Positions 9,607-17,975 are shown, counted from the first letter of the stretch. The stretch: 60,266 nt of DNA from JAIVHA01 sp965367295 (GCA_965367295.1 CBDUHN010000016.1:1-60266), one strand, 5' to 3'. Notes: a model not told the origin generated them from the letters alone. Translations and numbers: made by a program.

Positions 9607-10179
9607 ATGATATTCAATCGTGGTTTGCGAACTCTGGCCCTGTGCCAGATATTGCTCCTGGCTCCAGTCCCGGCTATCTCCGCCACGCCAGCCGAGGACG
9701 CCTATCTCATCGAACCCGGCGATGTACTGGGAATCTCCGTATGGCGGGAAGAAGGACTGGAGAAGTCTGTAATCGTGCGTCCGGACGGGGGGCTGTCTTT
9801 CCCATTAGTGGGCAATGTACAGGCAAGTGGTAAATCCATTGAACAGCTACAGGCAGAGGTCGCTGACAAACTGAGTAAATTTATACCCGAACCATCCGTT
9901 ACAGTTGCGGTACAGCAGCTGTCCGGTAACAAGATTTATGTGATCGGCAAGGTCAACCGTCCCGGTGAATTTCCCGTGATCCGCAAGGTGGATGTAGTAC
10001 AGGCGCTGGCCATGGCCGGCGGCATGACCCCTTACGCCGCGGCAAATAAGATCCGCATCTTGCGCCGTGATGGCAGATCCCAGACCGCCATCCCGTTCGC
10101 CTATGGTGACATCGAGAAGGGCGAGCAGCTGGAGCAAAATATCATCCTGCAAGCAGGGGATGTGGTAATAGTACCTTAA
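9607..10179 (+). CDS. XrtA-type polysaccharide export protein (Wza-like)
   Basis: 190 residues. A signal peptide (IFNRGLRTLALCQILLLAPV) precedes a mature protein starting near TPAEDAYLIEPGDVLGISVW, the Poly_export signature. A SLBB-type domain follows (GKVNRPGEFPVIRKVDVVQA, LAMAGGMTPYA). The short length, with no C-terminal transmembrane alpha-barrel segment, matches the PEP-CTERM/XrtA-associated exporters rather than full-length Wza of about 380 residues. It would form the periplasmic/outer-membrane conduit for the exopolysaccharide. It is the first gene of the operon, after the terminator at 9442-9469; AGGA is 8 bases before the ATG. Confidence 0.88.
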   Translation: MIFNRGLRTLALCQILLLAPVPAISATPAEDAYLIEPGDVLGISVWREEGLEKSVIVRPDGGLSFPLVGNVQASGKSIEQLQAEVADKLSKFIPEPSVTVAVQQLSGNKIYVIGKVNRPGEFPVIRKVDVVQALAMAGGMTPYAAANKIRILRRDGRSQTAIPFAYGDIEKGEQLEQNIILQAGDVVIVP

Positions 10180-10407
10180 GTTTTACCACGACTTTTCCGC
10201 TTTACGCCATGCTGGACAGTGCGGGGAAAATCCCGGATCATTGCCGCTGGCAAGGGAAAATCACGCATTTCCGTGGGATCCCTCGTTCAGTTGGCTAGAG
10301 GGTCCAACGGAACCCGCTTCGTGCACAAAAAAGCAGCGCTGCCGCAACGGGGGCATGCTATACCTACTCAAATTTAAAAAAATATTAAAACACCAGGGGA
10401 ACAGCAA

Positions 10408-11685
10408 ATGCCACCAAACTGTCTATCGCGCCTTGGGATGGTGGTCGCACTGACGACCAGCGTGGGTGTCCAAGCCGCTGAATGGGCGTTAGACCCGCAT
10501 ATTTCCGCGCGAACCCGATATGATGACAACTACCGCCTGAATACCAGCAATGAGCTCACGGTTTGGGAAACAGCTATTCTCCCCAAGCTGACCTTTTCCC
10601 GAACAACAGAACGAGATCGCATTGCCGGCACTGCGGGACTGAACCTCCGCCGCTTCGATGAAGACGGCCTGGATAGAAATGATCGTTTTTTGAAGTTTGA
10701 ATCTAGTCGCCTGTTCGAAACCAGCCGCGTAGGATTGAATGCAGACTACACACGGGATTCATCGCTCGACAGCGAATTAGTGGGCGACCAGCTTTTCTTA
10801 GACCGCGTTGCGCGAGAAAGATGGAGTATTTCTCCCAGTTGGACGTATACATTGAGCCAAACCACCCAGCTCAATGCTTCTTATCAATTTGTAGATCTAT
10901 CGTACCCTGACATATCAGACAACCAGCAGTATACCGGCTACCAATACCATGTAGCCTCACTGGGCATGAGCTACGGAATCTCTCCAACGACAAGACTAAC
11001 CTCTCAGCTTAACGCTTCACGCTCGGAACGTGACGACAATACTCTTCGATCCAATAACGTACAGATCAGCCTTGGACTGGAGCATGCCTTCAGCGCGCGA
11101 TTAACCGGTGCAGCGTCTGTTGGCACAGGTCGTACTGAATCCAAACTCTCTCAGGACGCTCTCACCTGCTCCGGCATCCTGCTACCGGGATTCTTTTTCG
11201 GCACCACAGGTACCGTTTGCGTAGACCCGGACAGCCTGACCATAATCCCCTTCACTACGGCTACGCAAACCAGCAACACCAGCTCCAGCAGTTCTGTTTA
11301 CAATGCCAGCCTTGATTACCTCCTGGAGACCGGCAAGCTATCAATGTCCATGTCGCGCAGTATCACTCCTTACACCAATGGAAGCCTGGTATCAAATGAT
11401 CGACTGAGATTGTCTGGGACACACCAATTAAGCCATAAAGTAGAAAGCTCGCTATCCCTTGATTGGTACAAAACCACGAGCACGGACGATACTTCGGGCA
11501 TTTTAGACCGAAGCACCTTCAGTATTCGCCCCGGCCTGCATTGGAATTTTGAGCGCGACTGGAGTTTGTCGGCAAGCTACCGCTATTTCAAGCAGGATTA
11601 TGAGGGCCGAGCGGATGCCGCTGTTAGCAATTCCGCTGAATTAACTCTCACATACCGATGGCCAAAGATCGCCATTTCCCGCTAA
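10408..11685 (+). CDS. Outer-membrane beta-barrel protein of the EPS operon
   Basis: 425 residues. A short signal peptide ends near GVQAAEW; the rest is alternating amphipathic strands with many aromatic residues and Ser/Thr/Asp turns (FSRTTERDRIAG, GLNADYTRDSSL, WSLSASYRYFKQDYEG). It ends SAELTLTYRWPKIAISR, a beta-signal-like strand. Position and character match the PEP-CTERM/XrtA-associated barrel family found between the exporter and the chain-length protein. By context it may be the outer-membrane outlet for the polysaccharide or a secretion channel. AGGGG about 8 bases upstream supports the start. The 228 bases before it contain imperfect hairpins but no recognised riboswitch. Confidence 0.75.
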   Translation: MPPNCLSRLGMVVALTTSVGVQAAEWALDPHISARTRYDDNYRLNTSNELTVWETAILPKLTFSRTTERDRIAGTAGLNLRRFDEDGLDRNDRFLKFESSRLFETSRVGLNADYTRDSSLDSELVGDQLFLDRVARERWSISPSWTYTLSQTTQLNASYQFVDLSYPDISDNQQYTGYQYHVASLGMSYGISPTTRLTSQLNASRSERDDNTLRSNNVQISLGLEHAFSARLTGAASVGTGRTESKLSQDALTCSGILLPGFFFGTTGTVCVDPDSLTIIPFTTATQTSNTSSSSSVYNASLDYLLETGKLSMSMSRSITPYTNGSLVSNDRLRLSGTHQLSHKVESSLSLDWYKTTSTDDTSGILDRSTFSIRPGLHWNFERDWSLSASYRYFKQDYEGRADAAVSNSAELTLTYRWPKIAISR

Positions 11686-11695
11686 TCATTACACG

Positions 11696-13453
11696 ATGAA
11701 CACAGTAACTATGGATGAAGCAACCAAAGACCTCAGCGACTACCTGGACGCCTTCAAACGTCGCAAAACGGCGATCCTCAGCATTGCGCTCGCGATCTTT
11801 GTCATCGGCCTGATCGTGGCAGTGGCCTGGCCACCAACCTATAAATCGACCGCGACCATCCTCATCGAGGAACAGCAGATACCCTCTGAACTGGTGCAAT
11901 CCACGGTCACCAGCTACGCCTCTCAACGCATCGAGACCATCAGTCAACGCGTCATGACACGCGCCAATCTGATGGAGATTATCGATAAGTACGGGCTTTA
12001 TACCGACGAACGCAAGCGCGAAACCACTGAAGAAATACTTGGGCGCATGCGCGACGACATCAAGCTCGACATGATCAGTGCCGAAGTGGTGGACCCCCGC
12101 ACCGGTCGGCCGATGGCTGCCACTATCGCCTTTTCTCTTGGATTCAAGGGTGAAAACCCAACCAATGTACAGAAGGTCGCCAATGAACTGACCACCCTGT
12201 ACCTGCAGGAAAACATCAAGACCCGGGCTTCCAAGGCCGAGGAGACCTATGCCTTCCTGTCGGACGAGGCAAAACGCCTTACCAGGCAGATTGCGGACAC
12301 GGAAAAGCGCCTGGCGGAATTCAAGGCCGCCCATGCCGACAGCCTTCCCGAGCTGCAATCGCTGCTGCTACAACAATCCGACCGGGCCGAACGGGAATTC
12401 TCCGACCTTGCCACCCAGATCCGCTCACTCGAGGAACGCCGTTTCTATCTCCAGGGACAGCTGGGGCAACTCGACCCCTATGGTTCCGACGTCAATCTCA
12501 GCCCCGGCGCACGCCTCAAGGCACTGCGCACCCAGTACGCCAGCATGGTAACCCGCTACTCGGCCGACCACCCGGATGTGATCCGCCTCAAGCGTGAAAT
12601 CGAAGGCCTGGAACGGGAAACCGGGCAGGTGGACTCCCGTGAGGCACTACTGGAACAACTCGATGCCCTTAAAACAGAACTGGCATCCGCACGGGAAAAA
12701 TACTCCGATGAACACCCGGATGTGATCCGGATCAACCGCTCCATTGCGGGCGTGGAGGAGGCACTCAGCCAGGCACCCGCCACCGGTAGCGCGGGATCGG
12801 AACGCACGCCGGACAACCCCGCCTACGTGACCCTGCAGGCGCAGCTGAATTCGGTCGATAATGACATCGAGGCACTGAACAGAAAACGCGCCACACTGGA
12901 ACAGAAGCGTAGCGATTATGAGGCGCGACTCACCTCGATCCCGCAGGTGGAAGCGGAATACCGCACCCTGACCCGCGACCTGGAAAACGCCACCGCAAAA
13001 TACCAGGAAATCAATGCCAAACAGATGCAGGCCCAGATCGCCCAGCAGCTGGAATCCGAAAGCAAGGGCGAACGCTTCACCCTGATCGACCCCGCCGCCC
13101 TGCCGGAGGAACCGATCAGCCCGAACCGTCCCGCCATCATTTTCCTCAGCCTGGTGCTGGCCATGGGTGGCGGTCTTGGCTTTGCTGCCGTGGGTGAAAG
13201 CCTGGACAGCTCGGTGCGCGGCGTCAAAGGCGTGGTGAGCGCCGTACAGGTGGCCCCGCTAGCCGTGATCCCCTACCTGGAAAACGACGCCGAAGTCGCC
13301 AAAGGCAAGCGTAAAGCGGTGTTCATGATTGCCACCGTACTGGGCGGTATCGTCGCCGTCGTGCTGCTGATCCATTTCTTCTGGACCCCACTGGACGTAC
13401 TCTGGTTCAAGGCCCTGCGCCGGGCCAGTGTGACCACCGGCATCGATCTGTAA
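11696..13453 (+). CDS. XrtA system polysaccharide chain-length determinant (Wzz/GumC-like)
   Basis: 585 residues. A Wzz domain starts at DEATKDLSDYLDAFKRRK, with a first membrane helix at ~25-48 (ILSIALAIFVIGLIVAVAW). A long coiled coil spans residues ~170-430 and contains two near-repeats, RYSADHPDVIRLKREIEGLE and KYSDEHPDVIRINRSIAGVE. Two C-terminal helices follow near 480-500 and 540-562. No kinase domain is fused; the kinase-like ATPase is the next gene. It sets polymer length and would work with the ATPase at 13767. It starts 10 bases after the barrel gene, so the two are probably cotranscribed. Confidence 0.88.
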   Translation: MNTVTMDEATKDLSDYLDAFKRRKTAILSIALAIFVIGLIVAVAWPPTYKSTATILIEEQQIPSELVQSTVTSYASQRIETISQRVMTRANLMEIIDKYGLYTDERKRETTEEILGRMRDDIKLDMISAEVVDPRTGRPMAATIAFSLGFKGENPTNVQKVANELTTLYLQENIKTRASKAEETYAFLSDEAKRLTRQIADTEKRLAEFKAAHADSLPELQSLLLQQSDRAEREFSDLATQIRSLEERRFYLQGQLGQLDPYGSDVNLSPGARLKALRTQYASMVTRYSADHPDVIRLKREIEGLERETGQVDSREALLEQLDALKTELASAREKYSDEHPDVIRINRSIAGVEEALSQAPATGSAGSERTPDNPAYVTLQAQLNSVDNDIEALNRKRATLEQKRSDYEARLTSIPQVEAEYRTLTRDLENATAKYQEINAKQMQAQIAQQLESESKGERFTLIDPAALPEEPISPNRPAIIFLSLVLAMGGGLGFAAVGESLDSSVRGVKGVVSAVQVAPLAVIPYLENDAEVAKGKRKAVFMIATVLGGIVAVVLLIHFFWTPLDVLWFKALRRASVTTGIDL

Positions 13454-13462
13454 CAACACCCG

Positions 13463-13490
13463 GGCATCCACCCCAGTCCGGGTGGATGCC
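13463..13490 (+). terminator. Perfect 11-bp hairpin in the 313-bp gap before the kinase gene
   Basis: GGCATCCACCC and GGGTGGATGCC pair perfectly around a six-base loop, ten bases after the chain-length gene stop. A T-run is not directly attached (TTTT comes 10 bases later), so it may be an attenuator, RNA-stability element or weak terminator. The remaining gap to 13766 holds no convincing gene. A 75-codon frame at 13553-13780 has low-complexity content and no ribosome binding site. Confidence 0.45.
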
Positions 13491-13766
13491 AAGCCCACCG
13501 TTTTGCTATACCATGTCCGCACATGGGCTAGGCGCGGTACTCCAAGCCTCAGGTGAACCGGCACAGACCGGTGTCCGATAAGCGGTACTCACTGGCCTCG
13601 AGCATACTCGGCCTGTTTAATCAAACCCTTACGGCCCACTTGAATGTTAAAGGTGTCGACCGTTTGCCCGATACACAGGGTTACGAGTATAAAAACCATG
13701 GTGGCAGCCGGGGTCCTAATGCCGCATCGCTCCCCTGCCCTGCTACTTTTTTGAGGTCCCGTCGTT

Positions 13767-14552
13767 ATGGAACGTATTAAGCAGGCGCTGGAAAAGGCCC
13801 GTCAGGAACGGCAGTCGCAACCCGGCCCGGTGGTGAACCTGGCCGTACCCACCTCACCCCAGGATGTCAGTTACACCAGGACCCGCACGGTAAAGGTGGC
13901 CAACAAGGTGCTAAGGGAAAACCGCATTATCACGGGAATCGGCGACGGTCACTTCAAGGATGCCTACAAGATCCTCAGCACCCAGGTGCTGCAGCGGTTG
14001 CGTGAGAACAGCTGGAATGTACTGGCGATCACCAGTCCCGGCGCCGGTGAAGGCAAGACACTGACCGCTATCAACCTCGCCGCCAGCCTGGCCATGGAAG
14101 TGGATTACACGGTACTGCTGGTCGACGCCAACCTGCGCCACCCCAGCATTCATGAACACCTGCAGTTGCCCCAGGGCAAGGGCCTGAGCGAATACCTGCT
14201 CGATGACGAGCCCGTGGAAAACCTGCTGGTGCACCCCGCCGAGATCGATCACCTGACCATCCTGCCCGGCGGGCGCCCACTGATGAATTCTTCCGAAATG
14301 CTGAATTCACCCAAGATGAGCCGCCTGGTGGATGAAATGAAAAGCCGCTATGCCAGCCGTATCGTGATTTTCGATCTGCCGCCGGTATTGTCCGCGGCCG
14401 ACGCGCTGGCCTTCTCACCCTATGTCGATGCGGCACTGCTGGTGGTCGAGGAAGGCAAATCCAGAAAACAGGATGTGGAACGGGCGGTGGACCTGCTTGG
14501 CAGCACCAACATCATCGGCACCGTGCTCAACAAGGCACACGTCAAAAACTGA
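13767..14552 (+). CDS. XrtA-associated tyrosine autokinase-like ATPase (CpsD/CapB family)
   Basis: 261 residues. It has the N-terminal motif MERIKQALEKARQER typical of XrtA-linked kinases, Walker A SPGAGEGKT near residue 92, Walker A' VLLVDANLR, and Walker B RIVIFDLPP. It is cytoplasmic and would partner the Wzz-like protein to control polymerisation and export. The C-terminus ends LNKAHVKN with no tyrosine cluster, which classical BY-kinases use for autophosphorylation. Either phosphorylation occurs elsewhere or the protein acts as a MinD-like ATPase switch. AGGTCC lies ~8-10 bases upstream of the ATG. Confidence 0.88.
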   Translation: MERIKQALEKARQERQSQPGPVVNLAVPTSPQDVSYTRTRTVKVANKVLRENRIITGIGDGHFKDAYKILSTQVLQRLRENSWNVLAITSPGAGEGKTLTAINLAASLAMEVDYTVLLVDANLRHPSIHEHLQLPQGKGLSEYLLDDEPVENLLVHPAEIDHLTILPGGRPLMNSSEMLNSPKMSRLVDEMKSRYASRIVIFDLPPVLSAADALAFSPYVDAALLVVEEGKSRKQDVERAVDLLGSTNIIGTVLNKAHVKN

Positions 14553-14573
14553 GATCCACGAAGGTAAAAGCGG

Positions 14574-15485
14574 ATGTACCAAGCGTTTTACGGTTTCAGT
14601 GAAAAACCTTTTTCGCTACTGCCGGATTCCGGTTTTCTATACCTGAGCAAGAAGCACCGCATGGCGCTGACGCTGCTGGAGTATGGCCTGATGAATCAGG
14701 CCGGTTTTACCGCCATCACCGGCCAGATCGGCACCGGGAAAACCACCCTGATTCGCCACCTGCTGAACAACATGGAGCAACAACATACCGTTGGCCTGAT
14801 CTCCAATACCCATCGCTCCTTCGGCGAGTTGCTGCAGTGGATTCTCATGGCCTTCAGCCTGCCCCACACCAACAAGTCCAAGGTCGAGATGTACCAGGAC
14901 TTCATGGCATTCATCATTCAGCAGTATGCGCGTGGCCGCCGTACCGTACTGATCGTGGATGAAGCGCAGAACATGGCGGCGGAAACCCTGGAAGAACTGC
15001 GCATGCTGTCCAATGTGAATGCCGACAAGGACCAGGTATTACAGGTGATCCTCGTCGGTCAGAAGGAATTGCGCGAAACCCTGCGCCGCCCGGATCTCAT
15101 CCAGTTCGCGCAACGCATCGCGGTCGACTATCACCTCGACCCGCTACAGGCCGAGGAAACCCCGGAATACATCCGCCATCGCGTCACCGTGGCCGGCGGC
15201 AATCCCGATCTTTTTGAGGATGAGGCCTGTCAGTTGATCCACCAGGCCAGCGGTGGCGTGCCCCGCCTCATCAACCTGCTATGCGATACCGCCCTCGTGT
15301 ACGGCTTTGCCGAGCAGACCGACCACATCGGCCCGGAACTGGCGCGGGAGGTCATTCGCGACAAGCAGCAGGGCGGCATCTTCCCCTCCCAGCCGGAACG
15401 GAAAGTAGACGCAGCGGCAGGCGAATCGGAATACACCCCGACCGACACCTCCCCCGACCAGCTCAAAAAAAAAAGCTTCGGGTAG
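14574..15485 (+). CDS. XrtA-associated ATPase (ExeA/GspA-like AAA)
   Basis: 303 residues in the zero frame. It begins MYQAFYGFSEKPFSLLPDSG, the signature start of this family. Walker A is GQIGTGKTTL, Walker B is TVLIVDEAQNM, and ASGGVPRLINLLCD near the end is sensor-2-like. It belongs to the AAA_22/ExeA group found in XrtA exopolysaccharide loci. The last residues LKKKSFG come from an A10 run and a quick stop. The -1 frame from the same run continues for 118 codons into a receiver-like domain. The full product could therefore be a fusion made by frameshifting or transcript slippage, or the A count could be wrong. It starts 21 bases after the kinase gene. Confidence 0.88.
   Translation: MYQAFYGFSEKPFSLLPDSGFLYLSKKHRMALTLLEYGLMNQAGFTAITGQIGTGKTTLIRHLLNNMEQQHTVGLISNTHRSFGELLQWILMAFSLPHTNKSKVEMYQDFMAFIIQQYARGRRTVLIVDEAQNMAAETLEELRMLSNVNADKDQVLQVILVGQKELRETLRRPDLIQFAQRIAVDYHLDPLQAEETPEYIRHRVTVAGGNPDLFEDEACQLIHQASGGVPRLINLLCDTALVYGFAEQTDHIGPELAREVIRDKQQGGIFPSQPERKVDAAAGESEYTPTDTSPDQLKKKSFG
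15465..15474 (+). other. A10 slippery run at the ATPase/receiver junction
   Basis: Ten consecutive A, read CTC AAA AAA AAA AGC in the ATPase frame, contain A-AAA-AAA heptamers able to support -1 ribosomal slippage or RNA polymerase slippage. A -1 shift avoids the TAG at 15483 and gives LKKKK followed by LRVAIACES. A homopolymer of this length is also a classic site of sequencing error: one extra A would fuse the frames permanently. Confidence 0.6.
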
Positions 15486-15829
15486 CGATTGCCTGTGAAT
15501 CCGCTCCCCTGCGGAACCACCTGGCAGATGCATTGGGTGCTGTGGGAGTGGATGTGATCGCCAGCATTCCGCTGGAAAAGGAACACCTGCACCACCTCGA
15601 CCAGCACAATCTGGATATCCTGCTGGTCGACCTCGACGAGGATGCCGAGCAACGGGTGGATGATCTCTACGAGTGGCTGATGGAATGGGATCTTCCCGTG
15701 CTGTTCAACGACAGCAGCGCCACCGAACGCAGCCTGCAGGACCAGGACAGCGAATTCGGCCGCAAGCTCAGCCTCAAGCTCATCTCCCTGCTACCGGAGT
15801 TTTCACCGCCGTCCCCCTGGCAACATTGA
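15467..15829 (+). CDS. Pseudo-receiver domain in -1 frame, likely C-terminal extension of the ATPase
   Basis: The open frame reads LRVAIACESAPLRNHLADAL, then LDILLVDLDED, then LPVLFNDSSATERSL and GRKLSLKLISLLPEF. Strand pattern and an Asp after the third strand (LLVD) resemble a response-regulator fold, but the acidic pair after strand 1 is absent (ACES instead of DDE). The wording is reminiscent of the N-terminal domain of ChpB/CheB-like proteins. No ATG, GTG or TTG with a ribosome binding site precedes strand 1, so independent translation is unlikely. The coordinates start at the first codon of this frame inside the A run. It ends 14 bases before the VanZ-like gene. Homology is tentative. 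Confidence 0.5.
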   Translation, partial: KKKLRVAIACESAPLRNHLADALGAVGVDVIASIPLEKEHLHHLDQHNLDILLVDLDEDAEQRVDDLYEWLMEWDLPVLFNDSSATERSLQDQDSEFGRKLSLKLISLLPEFSPPSPWQH

Positions 15830-15843
15830 TTGGGTTCACCAGG

Positions 15844-16218
15844 ATGCGACTGCTACAGCTACTAAGCCTGACACTGGCACTGGCCTGGATGGGAATGATC
15901 TTCTTCCTCTCCCACCAGCCCAGCCTGCCCACACCTTCCCTGTTCCCCGGCCAGGACAAACTGTTCCACGCCGGTGCCTATGGCCTGCTGGCCCTGCTCT
16001 ACCTGGGCAGCCTGCCCCGGCACAGACCCGGCCACGCGGGCCGCCAGGTGTTGATTGTCAGCCTGCTGGCCATCCTGTATGGCGTCACGGATGAATTCCA
16101 CCAGAGCTTCGTTCCCGGCCGCAGCCCAGAACTGCTCGACCTGCTCGCCGACGGGGTCGGAGCGTTCACCGCTGCCTGGCTGGCCACTTTGGTGAAACAG
16201 CGCTACGCAGCAAGATAG
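15844..16218 (+). CDS. VanZ-like family membrane protein
   Basis: 124 residues with four hydrophobic helices. Landmarks of the VanZ-like family are visible: FFLSHQPSLP after helix 1, DKLFHAGAYGLLALLY for helix 2, ILYGVTDEFHQSFVPGR (the typical D-E-x-x-Q-x-x-x-x-x-R motif), and DLLADGVGAF. Members occur in exosortase/EPS loci and near teicoplanin-resistance genes; biochemical function is not settled. The ATG at 15844 was chosen because it directly precedes helix 1. It closes the EPS operon, 14 bases after the pseudo-receiver frame. Confidence 0.85.
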   Translation: MRLLQLLSLTLALAWMGMIFFLSHQPSLPTPSLFPGQDKLFHAGAYGLLALLYLGSLPRHRPGHAGRQVLIVSLLAILYGVTDEFHQSFVPGRSPELLDLLADGVGAFTAAWLATLVKQRYAAR

Positions 16219-16268
16219 ACGCCGATTCCCCTGCATGGCCATCGCTCTCATTCGGGATCATGCGGCCA

Positions 16269-16284
16269 AATCCGCACCTACAGG
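16269..16284. repeat. Half copy of the dispersed palindromic repeat, at the 3' end of cysQ
   Basis: AATCCGCACCTACAGG matches one arm of the repeat family (compare the right arm of 20232-20263). Its CTA, read on the minus strand, is the TAG stop codon of cysQ. Confidence 0.5.
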
Positions 16285-17096
16285 TAGCGGCTCCAGTCAT
16301 GCCCGCTGTCACCGACCACCAGGAAGAAGGGGTTGAGGAGGGAGTCCTTGGTGTTGTAGCGCAAGCGCTGCAGTTCCAGGTCCGTCACCCGGCCACCCGC
16401 CTGCTCCACCACGCACTGGGAAGCCGCGGTATCCCATTCCGAAGTCAGCCCCAGGCGCGGGTACACATCGGCGCGACCTTCCGCCACCAGGCACAATTTC
16501 AGTGAACTGCCCATACTGACCATTTCATGTTCACCGACCTTATCCAGGAAGGCCTGGAGTGAATCACCGCCGTGGGAACGGCTGCCCACCACCGCCATGG
16601 CCCCCTGCGCCAGGGGCCGCACCCGGATCGGTTTCGGTGCCCCACCCGGTTCCGCCTTCCAGGCCCCCAGCCCTTCACAGGCGGAGTAGGTCACGCCGCT
16701 GACCGGCACATAGACTACGCCCAGCACCGGCACTCCATCGCGAATCAGGGCGATATTGACCGTGAATTCGCCATTGCGCTTGATGAATTCCTTGGTACCG
16801 TCGAGGGGGTCCACCAGCCAGTAGGTATGCCAGCTGGAGCGTTCTGCGAAGGGGATCTTCGCCGACTCCTCCGAAAGGATCGGTACCGTGGGGGTCAGTT
16901 GTTCCAGCCCCGCCACAATGGCCTTGTGCGAAGCCATGTCCGCCGCTGTCAGCGGCGACTTGTCTTCCTTGTGCTCCACGGCAAAGTCGGAATCATACAC
17001 CTCAAGGATGCGTCCCCCCGCCTGCCGGGCCAGTTCCACCACCTGCTGGAGCAGATCCTCCCGGGTGTGATCCCCGGGCATTTTTTCTTGTGTCAT
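16278..17096 (-). CDS. cysQ: 3'(2'),5'-bisphosphate nucleotidase CysQ
   Basis: 272 residues of the inositol-monophosphatase superfamily. Metal-binding motifs are all visible: ILSEES, then WLVDPLDGTKEF, then SEWDTAA near the end. LTAADMASHK precedes them. It hydrolyses 3'-phosphoadenosine 5'-phosphate to AMP, recycling the by-product of PAPS-using reactions; the sulfotransferase at 264-2225 would be one PAP source. GGGAAG 4-5 bases before the ATG at 17096 decides the start; an in-frame upstream extension has no such signal. It is divergent from the HAD phosphatase at 17228, an arrangement known for the cysQ/yrfG neighbourhood. The stop codon lies in a repeat arm. Confidence 0.93.
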   Translation of the reverse strand: MTQEKMPGDHTREDLLQQVVELARQAGGRILEVYDSDFAVEHKEDKSPLTAADMASHKAIVAGLEQLTPTVPILSEESAKIPFAERSSWHTYWLVDPLDGTKEFIKRNGEFTVNIALIRDGVPVLGVVYVPVSGVTYSACEGLGAWKAEPGGAPKPIRVRPLAQGAMAVVGSRSHGGDSLQAFLDKVGEHEMVSMGSSLKLCLVAEGRADVYPRLGLTSEWDTAASQCVVEQAGGRVTDLELQRLRYNTKDSLLNPFFLVVGDSGHDWSRYL

Positions 17097-17227
17097 ATCG
17101 CTTCCCAATCGCCGCTGCCGGATTCTATTTCGATTTACGGAAAAACCTGCGCCACCACAGACTTGTGAGCGGCGGTCATGCCTGCCAAGATTATACCCAC
17201 ATCCACGCACGAGACTGCCTGCATTCC

Positions 17228-17878
17228 ATGATTCCCTGGCATGAAATCGACCACGTCCTGCTCGACATGGACGGCACCCTGCTCGACCTGCATTTCGACA
17301 ACCATTTCTGGCGCGAATATGTACCCCAGTGCTATGCCGGGCAGCATGGATTAAGCATCGAAGCCGCCAAGGCCGTGCTGTATCCCAAGTTCCAATCAGT
17401 GGAAGGCACCATGGCCTGGTATTGCGTGGATCACTGGAGCCGCGAACTGAACCTCGACATTGCCGCCCTGAAGCGCGAGATCAGCCACCTCATCGCGATC
17501 CATGAACATGTAGTGGAATTCCTGGATGGTGTGCGCCGGGCTGGCAAGCGCGTGATGCTGGTTACCAATGCCCACTCGAAGAGTCTGGCGCTCAAAATGG
17601 AGCGCACCCAGCTCGAATCCCATTTCGACGCCCTGATCTGCGCCCATGATTTTGGCTACCCCAAAGAGGACGCCCGTTTCTGGCCGGCACTCATGCACTG
17701 CGAACCCTTTAATCCACAGCGAGCCCTGTTTGTGGACGACAGCTTGCCGGTGCTGCGCAGTGCAGCCGCCTTTGGCATTCGCCACCTGCTGGCGATCCAG
17801 CAGCCGGACAGCCGGGGGCCGAAACGGGAGGTGCACGAGTTTCCCAGCGCAGACAATTTTGCGCAGCTGGCGCCCTGA
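17228..17878 (+). CDS. yrfG: HAD-family GMP/IMP nucleotidase YrfG
   Basis: 216 residues. HAD motif I is VLLDMDGTLLDLHFDNHFW, motif II VMLVTNAHSKSL, the motif III lysine is in GYPKEDARFW, and motif IV is ALFVDDSLPVL. The combination LDLHFDNHFWREYVP is characteristic of YrfG-type nucleotidases, which dephosphorylate purine mononucleotides. Start choice: ATG at 17228 gives MIPWHEIDHVLLDMDG, typical of the family; the longer frame upstream overlaps the cysQ start. A degenerate repeat copy follows the stop by ~37 bases. Confidence 0.88.
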   Translation: MIPWHEIDHVLLDMDGTLLDLHFDNHFWREYVPQCYAGQHGLSIEAAKAVLYPKFQSVEGTMAWYCVDHWSRELNLDIAALKREISHLIAIHEHVVEFLDGVRRAGKRVMLVTNAHSKSLALKMERTQLESHFDALICAHDFGYPKEDARFWPALMHCEPFNPQRALFVDDSLPVLRSAAAFGIRHLLAIQQPDSRGPKREVHEFPSADNFAQLAP

Positions 17879-17915
17879 CCGTGACATGCAGCACATGCCG
17901 TGAAACCTGACACCC

Positions 17916-17941
17916 GCAGGTGTGAATTCATTCGCGCCTGC
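17916..17941. repeat. Dispersed palindromic repeat copy
   Basis: The sequence between 17916 and 17941 is an imperfect palindrome with arms GCAGG/CCTGC and centre TGAATTCATTCG. It lies between the convergent genes yrfG and the cysteine-cluster gene. Confidence 0.7.
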
Positions 17942-17975
17942 AACACTGCGCACGACCGGGGCCGGGCGCCCACTT

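Noticed and set aside
10180..10407. c-di-GMP riboswitch before the barrel gene
   Set aside because: The conserved GEMM core could not be located; only weak hairpins are present.
13553..13780. 75-codon frame before the kinase gene
   Set aside because: No ribosome binding site, no motif, and it runs into the kinase start in another frame.
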